Part shown: piece by piece, positions 24,500 to 31,954 of the stretch | Numbering within the stretch: the stretch's first letter is position 1 | Layout: each line of letters starts with the position of its first letter | Source: Flavobacteriales bacterium | Lineage (GTDB): Bacteria; Bacteroidota; Bacteroidia; Flavobacteriales; Flavobacteriaceae | Length of the DNA: 64,000 nt | Assembly: GCA_026993355.1 (NCBI GenBank) | Contig: JALWTX010000010.1 | Span: 1-64,000, forward strand | Direction: 5' to 3' | The notes under the pieces: model-generated | The model's input: the letters and a program-made list of their open reading frames with translations, nothing else | Told to the model about the DNA's origin: nothing | The model's database searches: none | Made by a program: the position numbers and the translations under genes

Positions 24500-26911
24500 T
24501 TATTTAGACATTTCTTTAACCACTTGTTCCGATTTGGCTTTCATATATTCAATTAACTTGTCAACATCTTTCGGGTCAACATGCTGATTAGGCATATAAA
24601 GTTTGAAATTTTTAGCCAAAGCTTCAATATCCGGATCTTTATATTTAGATTCTGGGTTTAAGATCCATTCTTTCAACCATTTTTTGCTGCGACGTTTGTG
24701 AACCATCAACAAATCAGGTCCGTTAAAGGGTTGTCCGAATTTGTGACAAGCATTACAACCATAGTTCAAGAATTCCATTTCACCCGGTAACATATTTTTC
24801 AACTCGATAGCGGATGGTTTAAAAGCTTGAACTTTATTATCCCAGTCAATACGTTTGGTGTAAGCCAAAACACGTTTGTTTTCAGCATCTTGGTCAAACT
24901 TAACGGTTAAATGACCAACCAATTGACGCTTGGCAGGACTGTTTTGCGGATCAACAACAATCGGATAAACACCTGCTTTTTCGGCATTGAATTTTATAGT
25001 TGCCGTTTCACCGGGTGCATAAGGATACATTTTGTCATATGACACAATTTCATAAACATAATGATCAAAAGGCGTTGTACCTAAGTTGGTTAAGTGCAAC
25101 ACAACATCTTGACCTTGGGTTACGTTGATATCAGCCGGTGTTACTTTTCCGTCTTTAATGGTACCGAAAATTTCAACAGTATTTCCTTTAGTTTCGACTT
25201 TTTCGGCTCCTGCTTCAGTTGCATAAGGCGATTTATCCATTTTGGTAATATCCGTACCAACCGGGTAAACTTCCATCGCTCTAGGTTCGTAGTAAGTACG
25301 GTCTAACATAACGGTATAATGCGGCTCACCCATAGGTAAAGGTAAATCATAAATTAATTTGGGATGCTCTGCTGCAATATCGATCAACTGGTGGTTTTGC
25401 GGGTGCAAAGGTCCAACCGGATTGAAACGGTCAATAGATAATTTATTCAAAGCAATCAAATATTTTCCTTTAGGCGATTTGGTATCACCATGATAAGAAA
25501 CCAAGTGACCAATGTTATAGTGTGAAGGAACATAATCTAAAACTTTTAAGTCTTTGTAGTTCCATTTAGTCACACGCGAATCAACATAAATAGAAGTGTA
25601 AACCACACCATCTCTGCTGTCATATTGATTGTGAAGGGGTCCTAAACCAACTTCAACACTACCATGCAAAGCATCGTCTAAAGCAATGATCGGAATACCA
25701 TACTCATCTTTACCTTCAAATTTTTTGTTTTTGATAGCTTTCATAATTTTATCAAAGCTATAAACCCAAGCGTGAGAGTCTAATTTACCGGCTACAATAA
25801 TATATTCTCCGGTAGGGTTGACATCGACACCGTGTGGTGATTTAGGTTCGGGAATCAAATAAAGTAAACCGTATTTGATAGACTCCGGAATCGTGATCAC
25901 ACGCATACCGTTGATTTTCTTTTTACCAATTTTGCCTTCCTTGATTAATTTTTCGGCTTTTTTCCAATTGGTTACATGCAAGTAATCAACGTCTCTTGAA
26001 GAACAACCGGCTTCAAACGGTGGACGTCCTTTCATAATACCGCCGAAGTAAACTTCAGAACAGAATGAATTGGTAAAGCCCCAACCGTAAGATTTGCGTT
26101 TACCGGCATCAGATAAATCTTGTGTGTAAGGTGGAAATTCAAACGTAAAAGATTTATCTTTTAACAATTGACCTTTGTCATTGTCAAATTTCCAATAGGT
26201 TAAACCACCTCTCCAATATTTGTGATAATTGGCTTCGGTTAAAGGATAGTATTTTCTATCAAAAGGTGCCGGATATTGGCAAGCCTCCATGACATATTCT
26301 GAATTAGGCGTAAAGAAAGCACCACCATGGTCAGAACGGAAAATAGGGTTTTGTACCACTTGTTTAACATACCAGTCTCTCAAATCGACAACAAACAAAC
26401 GCGGATTGGCTTTATCGTTGATTACCAACCATTTACCATTATAATCTGCGTCAGTTTCAGAGATGCCGGGATGGTGCGTATCACCCCAAAGAATTTGAGT
26501 CCCATCAATAAATCCTTTTTTCATCAAGTTATAGGTTTCTTCAGAGTAACCGTAACCGGCATAAGGTTGACGGGTATTAATCGGGATATATTTGACCATA
26601 CGCATAGATGGCACCACATAAGAAGGCATATTTCCTTCTTGCCCACCGGAGTTGGCAGTAATTGCTTCATCTTTTACATTATCAGGTGTATATGTTTTAA
26701 CAGCTGCTAAAACATCATCTTCGTTCAAACCTCTTCGTTTGACTATGTCTTGGAAAGATTCCTTTCCTCTCGGCGCACCTATATCGCTGGCAGCACCGGA
26801 TTTTCCGCTTTTATTACCGTTTCCGCAACTGGCGGCAAACAAAGCAACAAGCATTAAGGACATGGTTGCACCAACAATTCGCAACCAAGCTATATTATTT
26901 ATTTTTTTCAT
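24500..26911 (-). CDS. NosZ paralogue B: CuZ-type, no CuA, C-terminal haem c
   Basis: 803 residues. A Sec lipoprotein signal (lipobox AASC, Cys29) is followed by a seven-bladed propeller with all seven CuZ ligands of N2O reductase: His146 and His147 (GDTHHP), His195 (RSDHGGAF), His360 (SPHGVDV), His427 (GLGPLHNQYD), His469 (YNIGHL) and His531 (MGEPHYTV). In the cupredoxin-like domain (about 575-672) the CuA binding loop is absent: AGVYPIVVDPQNSPAKRQL replaces the Cys-x3-Cys-x3-His-x2-Met segment. Residues 700-803 are a monohaem cytochrome c domain (C719-NA-C722-H723, axial Met773 likely), as in Wolinella-type NosZ. The start at 26911 is an ATG; the TTG at 26923 is less likely. It follows paralogue A by 28 bases. 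Confidence 0.93.
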   Translation of the reverse strand: MKKINNIAWLRIVGATMSLMLVALFAASCGNGNKSGKSGAASDIGAPRGKESFQDIVKRRGLNEDDVLAAVKTYTPDNVKDEAITANSGGQEGNMPSYVVPSMRMVKYIPINTRQPYAGYGYSEETYNLMKKGFIDGTQILWGDTHHPGISETDADYNGKWLVINDKANPRLFVVDLRDWYVKQVVQNPIFRSDHGGAFFTPNSEYVMEACQYPAPFDRKYYPLTEANYHKYWRGGLTYWKFDNDKGQLLKDKSFTFEFPPYTQDLSDAGKRKSYGWGFTNSFCSEVYFGGIMKGRPPFEAGCSSRDVDYLHVTNWKKAEKLIKEGKIGKKKINGMRVITIPESIKYGLLYLIPEPKSPHGVDVNPTGEYIIVAGKLDSHAWVYSFDKIMKAIKNKKFEGKDEYGIPIIALDDALHGSVEVGLGPLHNQYDSRDGVVYTSIYVDSRVTKWNYKDLKVLDYVPSHYNIGHLVSYHGDTKSPKGKYLIALNKLSIDRFNPVGPLHPQNHQLIDIAAEHPKLIYDLPLPMGEPHYTVMLDRTYYEPRAMEVYPVGTDITKMDKSPYATEAGAEKVETKGNTVEIFGTIKDGKVTPADINVTQGQDVVLHLTNLGTTPFDHYVYEIVSYDKMYPYAPGETATIKFNAEKAGVYPIVVDPQNSPAKRQLVGHLTVKFDQDAENKRVLAYTKRIDWDNKVQAFKPSAIELKNMLPGEMEFLNYGCNACHKFGQPFNGPDLLMVHKRRSKKWLKEWILNPESKYKDPDIEALAKNFKLYMPNQHVDPKDVDKLIEYMKAKSEQVVKEMSK

Positions 26912-26939
26912 AATCCAATTCAATTTAGATTTTATTTAA

Positions 26940-29138
26940 TTATTTATCTTGAGCCAATTTTTCACCTAATAATTTCTTAGCTCTTAAACCAACATCAGCA
27001 GCTTTAACTTGATATTGGAAGTATTGTTCAGCCCATAAGAAGGCGTCTTTCCATTTGCCTTCTTTGGCATATTGTTTATATTTTTGCTCAGCCACTTTAC
27101 CTTTGTTCAATTGGTCAAAGGCATCATCAACCAAAGCTTTTACGTAAGGGTATTTTTCGAAATGATTTTTCTTCAAGTAATCAACCACACCGTTGATGAC
27201 AGTTCCGGTTTCTTTGATAACTTTAAGTTTCTTTTCGTAGTCTTGTTTGTATTTAGCCAATTGTTCTTTGGTTAATTTTTCGGTAACTGTACCTACAGGA
27301 CCACCTTTGTAACCTTTAGGTCTGACCAATAAAATACCTTCCATCTCTAAGTGTAAAGCAGAACAGAACTCTGTACAATAATAAGGGAAAACACCGGCTT
27401 TGTTAGCTACAAATGTTAAAGAAGCGGTTTTTCCGGGCTCAAATGAACCATGTCTACCATAAGTATCAACGGTAAAACCATGCGTTTCATCTTCTGCACG
27501 TTCTAAGTTGGTCAAGTGGAAAGAAACGATATCACCTTCATTAACTTCAACAATTTCCGGTGTAATGTGTGAACGGATTAAGGTACCAAATACATGAACT
27601 CGGTTACCTTGACGTTCAATTTTTTCTTGACCGGCAACCGCACGGAAAGGAGAAGGCTCTCCGGTACGTGAATTGGTTCCGGTAGGATAACGGATAATCG
27701 GTTTGATTGTGGTTCTTAAAATAGCAATATTACCGTAAACGTTAGCTTGCGGCAAGGTCATGGTGTAAGTGTCCACCATTTCATCGTCAGCAGAAATATC
27801 GATTAAGTGTTGTACACTTGGACGAACCGGACCGGTTTTGGGTAAATTTTTCAAATAGGCTTCTTTGTCAACAGCAATCAAATAGTTTGAATGTGGTGCA
27901 GCAGATAATCCTTGAGGCGTTGTTAAATAAGACGGTTTAAAGTCTAATTTAACTTCATCCATTTTTTTACCGTTTTCGTAGTTAAAACGAACCACTTTAC
28001 TGTCGTCATGAGCAGAAGCATAAGCGACATTTTTGCGGTAATCAAATGTTACATCTACAACACCTTTTCCAATCGGAATAGATTTATGCGTCACGGCATC
28101 TGCTTTAATATCTTTTCCTAAATTGGCTTTTATTTTAGCGGCATCCAATACCAATACATTATCAGCAGCAACAACGACATACTTGCCGTCAGGAGACACT
28201 TTTACCATATTGGCAGATGCAGGCAATTCAACAAAACTTAAAACATTGGCTTTTTTAACTGTCTCTAAAGGAATATATTGAGAAAAGGTAGTCGGCACTT
28301 TCTTTAAGCCGGCTGCTTTTTTATAGTCTAAAGCATAAACATAGGTTTTTCCATTGTTAAATGCCAAACCGAACATTAAACCGTCGGAAGCACCTTTTCC
28401 TATATCATTATAATCTAACGTATAAGCCGGCATTTCAACGGTAAAGGATTCTTCCTTTAACAGTCGTCCTTTGTGCTCACCTTCTTTTTCAATACGGTGC
28501 ATTTTCCAAAAAGTAATACCGTTTTTAGCTTTTGCCATATCGGTTACTTTGTTATCCCATGGCATCGGATATTGACCGGATTGCACGACATATTCCGTAT
28601 TAGGCGTAACGGCTGCTTCCGGGAAAACACTTTTTAAAATAGTGTTAGACAAAACTTGTTTGGTTTCAAAGTCATCTAAACCCAATAAAGCAACACGGGC
28701 ATTAGCACCATCTGAAAAGAAAGCATATTTACCATCGTATTTACCGTTGGTTTCCGAAAAGGCAGGGAAACGCATGTCACCGTAAGTCGGGATAACATCA
28801 TCGGGATTTGATTTTTTCAATAAAAGTGAACTTTCATCATCAAACCCGAATCCTTGCCAAGGCTCCGGCGTAAATACCCCAACATATTTGTAGATACGCA
28901 TACTGGGTATACCATATACGATCATGGTTCCGGAGTTTCCGGTACCAACAATACCAAAGTACTCATCACGTCCTCCGCGAGGCATGAAGGTTTTGACAGC
29001 AGCAATCTTGTCTTTGTCAGACAGACCCCGCGCTTTCATTACAGCGTCCACTGTTTCTTGGGCTGCTAGTGTTGATATTCCCATTAAGAATACCAAGACT
29101 ACAAGAACAGATTGGGTCAACCAATTTGATTTTCTCAT
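26940..29138 (-). CDS. NosZ paralogue A: CuA-type, CuZ site lost
   Basis: 732 residues. A Sec signal peptide (MRKSNWLTQSVLVVLVFLMG then ISTLAAQ) without lipobox predicts a soluble periplasmic protein. The NosZ propeller is kept in outline but every CuZ histidine is gone: GDMRFP in place of GDTHHP, LKSVFPEAAV for the SDHGG loop, ASANMVKVSP for the PHG loop, PIGKGVVDV for the LH loop, KPSYLTTPQG for the GH loop, LPQANVYGN for EPHY. The cupredoxin domain has a complete CuA set, His553, Cys588, Cys592, His596 and Met599, with the exact ligand spacing of canonical NosZ (35, 4, 4, 3). Residues 611-732 are an extra Lys-rich helical tail. It is the first gene of the nos operon. The start at 29138 gives a clean signal peptide. 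Confidence 0.92.
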   Translation of the reverse strand: MRKSNWLTQSVLVVLVFLMGISTLAAQETVDAVMKARGLSDKDKIAAVKTFMPRGGRDEYFGIVGTGNSGTMIVYGIPSMRIYKYVGVFTPEPWQGFGFDDESSLLLKKSNPDDVIPTYGDMRFPAFSETNGKYDGKYAFFSDGANARVALLGLDDFETKQVLSNTILKSVFPEAAVTPNTEYVVQSGQYPMPWDNKVTDMAKAKNGITFWKMHRIEKEGEHKGRLLKEESFTVEMPAYTLDYNDIGKGASDGLMFGLAFNNGKTYVYALDYKKAAGLKKVPTTFSQYIPLETVKKANVLSFVELPASANMVKVSPDGKYVVVAADNVLVLDAAKIKANLGKDIKADAVTHKSIPIGKGVVDVTFDYRKNVAYASAHDDSKVVRFNYENGKKMDEVKLDFKPSYLTTPQGLSAAPHSNYLIAVDKEAYLKNLPKTGPVRPSVQHLIDISADDEMVDTYTMTLPQANVYGNIAILRTTIKPIIRYPTGTNSRTGEPSPFRAVAGQEKIERQGNRVHVFGTLIRSHITPEIVEVNEGDIVSFHLTNLERAEDETHGFTVDTYGRHGSFEPGKTASLTFVANKAGVFPYYCTEFCSALHLEMEGILLVRPKGYKGGPVGTVTEKLTKEQLAKYKQDYEKKLKVIKETGTVINGVVDYLKKNHFEKYPYVKALVDDAFDQLNKGKVAEQKYKQYAKEGKWKDAFLWAEQYFQYQVKAADVGLRAKKLLGEKLAQDK

Positions 29139-29173
29139 AATACTACTTGTTATTTTAGCTTTTAATTCAATCG

Positions 29174-29215
29174 TAAATATAAAAAATTTAAAACAAAAGC
29201 AACTATGATAAATCA
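29174..29215 (-). promoter_or_regulatory. Probable nos operon promoter and dyad
   Basis: On the minus strand TTG (29200-29202), an 18-base spacer and TATATTTA (29174-29181, one mismatch to TAnnTTTG). TGATTTATCA (29206-29215) has two 4-base inverted half-sites and is centred near -43, where a Crp/Fnr-type activator would sit. The half-site spacing is 2 rather than the usual 4. Confidence 0.45.
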
Positions 29216-29352
29216 GTTTTTCCAAAAAAAATGTTAAAAAAAATGAGGTAGATTTTTACAAATCAAGCCGATAAGCATAAAAGAGTCGCAAGTCCTTTAT
29301 TTATAAGGCCTTCTATTTATCATCTTTATAGCGTGTTTATATTAAATATATA

Positions 29353-29391
29353 ATTTTAGTTTAATTTTATACAAACCTTATAAACTAAAAT
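29353..29391. repeat. Perfect 11-bp inverted repeat upstream of nos
   Basis: ATTTTAGTTTA (29353-29363) and TAAACTAAAAT (29381-29391) are perfect complements 17 bases apart in the gap 29139-29468. That gap contains nothing else but the promoter region. It may be an operator; there is no T-tract on either side. Confidence 0.5.
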
Positions 29392-29468
29392 ACTATTTAA
29401 ACCTGTTTTAAACCTAAAATTATAGCCCCCCTAGCTAGATATGGACGGCATTATTGTTAAGCTGCTTA

Positions 29469-31520
29469 TCATTTTTTAGCTGTTTTTTTGAGAGAATTTA
29501 GCCAAAAATCGATCAGCATGCGAACTGCTTTTTCGGGAGCGAAACGGACATCATTATAGGGCTTAAAAGCCATCTGCATCTCTTTGTGCAATCTTTTATC
29601 AAAATCAGCACCCAATGACGTTCCGGTCGCTAGCATTTGCAAGTCTTTGGCCAAAACCGCCAAAGAACGGCTCATGGGATATAGTTGGACTAATTTCGGA
29701 TTAGAACGTAATTGCTGTAGTGCCTTGTCTAATTTTTGCCAGCGTGTAAAACAAACTGTAATTTTTCTTTTTAAAGCAGGGGTTGGCCGGCTCAAATAAT
29801 CATCGACCAAAAACCTAAATTTCAAAGCGGCTTCAGCATCGGCCGAACAAGCATCGGCAAAGAGCATAAAGGGTGAATACGTTTGATATTCGGTTCCCCC
29901 TTTGTTGCGCCGGTATCCTTTTAAAGGCTCATACCATTTGCAGAGTGCCTGCAAGGCAGAGATTTCTTGATTTTCTGCTATATTGCGCAAAATAACGCCA
30001 CGATTTTTAAGGTGACTAATACCTAATTCTTCCAAATGATAACTTTGTGCCCATAATCTTTGGTACATTTGCCGGATTTCCGGCTTAGCGGGATTAGACC
30101 ACAGGCGTTCGCCAATTGCCAGCGTGCGCGGCCAAATGCGCGAATCAATGGTAAAGGGGGTAACCAACTCGCTCCACATGGTCGCTTCACCACCCAAAAT
30201 ATGTTTTTATTCTGCCTCAGACAACGGAGTTTGCAACGGGTACAATTGTGTTTGATAATGGCGGCTTGCCGGTAACATCAAATCGATATAAAACCCATTG
30301 GACAAAACGGCATCATAACCTGCTTTTATGGTTTTAACCAAAGAAACACCTGCCCTGCCCCGCCATACGTGAATTAAAGCGGTTTTGGGCATTTGCGGCG
30401 TCCTTATTTCTTCCCATCCCATCAATTTTTTATGGTATTTATGAAGGATTTTTTCTAACTTGATATTAAAATATGTCTGCAATTGGTGATTGGTCGTGAA
30501 ACCTTTTTGCTGCATAAAGGCTTGAATATCCGGATTGGCATCCCACTGACGCCCCCTGTTTTCATCGCCGCCAATATGAATATAAGCAAAAGGAAATAAG
30601 CCGGCGAGTTCTTTAAAAATTTGATCTAAAACAACGTATGTTTGCGGATTAGACGGGTCAAGCGTGGGGTCAAAAATTCCGGCATTGCGTTGCAAATGGT
30701 ATTGTTTTTTCTGACTGGCTATTTCAGGAAAAGCCGTTAAAAGGGCTGTAGCATGTCCCGGCACATCTATTTCGGGGATAACACGAATACCACGGTCGGC
30801 AGCATATTGTACCACGTCTTTAATTTGTGCTTGGGTATAAAATTGACCATCAGAGGCTTTTTGGGTCAATTGCGGATAAGCTTTTATCGCTATTCTAAAA
30901 CCCTGATCGTCGGACAAATGCCAGTGAAAAGTGTTGAGTTTAGCAACTAACATGGCGTCCAAATTACGTTTGATTACCGCTATCGGCTGAAAGTGCCGTG
31001 CCACATCAATCATCAATCCCCGCCAGGTAAAAGCAGGTTTGTCTGTAATACTTAAATTTTGAAAAAAATAAGTATCTTTATCATTATCAAGTAATTGCAA
31101 CAAAGTTTCAAAGGCATAGACCACACCTAAATCTGTTTCAGCTTTTATTTTTATTTTATCAGAAGTAATCATCAGTTGGTAAGACTCATCTTCGTGGAGT
31201 TGTAATTTGCCCGGCCGGTTGTAATACACCACAATATTGGCCTGCGGAACCTCTTTTATACTTACCGGAAATCCGTATTTAACAAACAAACCGCTACGGT
31301 TGGTCAAGCGTCTGATAAATTTGGTGGCGGCTATTTGCACACGCCGGCTGGCATGGTCGGGTATGGCCACCCTAATAAGAGAATCGACTACAAATTGCCC
31401 CTTTTGTAAGTGTAATTCCTGCGGCTGCGGCATTAAATTTTTCCACGCAGGCACAGGTTGGGCGTGCAGATAAGAGAAAAAAAGTAAAAGAAATAGAAAA
31501 ATATAAGGCTTAGGCTTCAT
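29469..31520 (-). pseudogene. GH20 beta-N-acetylhexosaminidase split by in-frame stop
   Basis: 684 codons read in one frame with a single internal TAA at 30207-30209. The 5' part (437 residues) has a signal peptide, the GH20b domain (about 25-150) and most of the GH20 barrel, with FTWRGLMIDVARHF, WHLSDDQGFRI, IPEIDVPGHA and the catalytic Asp-Glu in IHIGGDENRG. After the stop the frame continues KHILGGEATMWSE and DSRIWPRTLAIGERLWS, which are conserved GH20 barrel segments, then a helical C-terminus. Homologues run through this point with an ordinary codon. It is either a recent nonsense mutation or a base error. It would release GlcNAc from chitin or glycans for the nearby NagB protein. Confidence 0.88.
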
Positions 31521-31614
31521 AATGGATATTTTTAATTTGCTAAAGATAATTTTATAATTGCAAGTTAGCAAAGGCAATTAAATTATTACAAAATGATAGA
31601 AGCCTTACTTCGGA

Positions 31615-31647
31615 GCAAAGTGGGTGCAAAGTGGGTGCAAAGTGGGA
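31615..31647 (+). repeat. Three tandem 11-bp units
   Basis: GCAAAGTGGGT occurs three times in a row (last unit ends A) in the 31521-31954 gap between the hexosaminidase and nagB. Apart from this and the nagB terminator I see no gene or structure in that gap. Confidence 0.7.
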
Positions 31648-31924
31648 CATAATTGGGTTAAGCAGGCAATTAAGACAAAACTGGGTGAAAAATATAAGTT
31701 AAAAGATGAACGCAAAATTTTTCTTAGCGTCCGGCGCTACTAAAAGCAAAAAAACAATCGGAAAAAATTAAGCATTGCACTTTATGTTTTCCCCTCATCA
31801 TTACAACTATAACAAAAACATAAATAAACAATAAAAAATCCATTATCCAACCTTACACCATGTTGAACAACAGGCGAATTGTAGACCCAGTGAAACTTTG
31901 GGATAATAGGAAAAATATTAAAAT

Positions 31925-31949
31925 AACAAACAACAGTTTTGCTGTTATT
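31925..31949 (-). terminator. Probable terminator after nagB
   Basis: An 8-bp stem (31929-31936 with 31942-31949, one G-U pair) and a T-rich tail on the minus strand. Confidence 0.55.
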
Positions 31950-31954
31950 CTAAC

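Noticed and set aside
26909-26923. TTG start for NosZ paralogue B
   Set aside because: The ATG at 26911 gives a clean lipoprotein signal; the TTG adds four residues only.
24500-29138. One NosZ simply being a pseudogene
   Set aside because: Both frames are intact over 730-800 codons, both have export signals, and the ligand losses are exactly complementary, which random decay would not give.
30197-30209. Frameshift in the GH20 gene
   Set aside because: The two parts are in the same frame (the stop lies 12 bases before the second part's first codon); it is a single nonsense codon.
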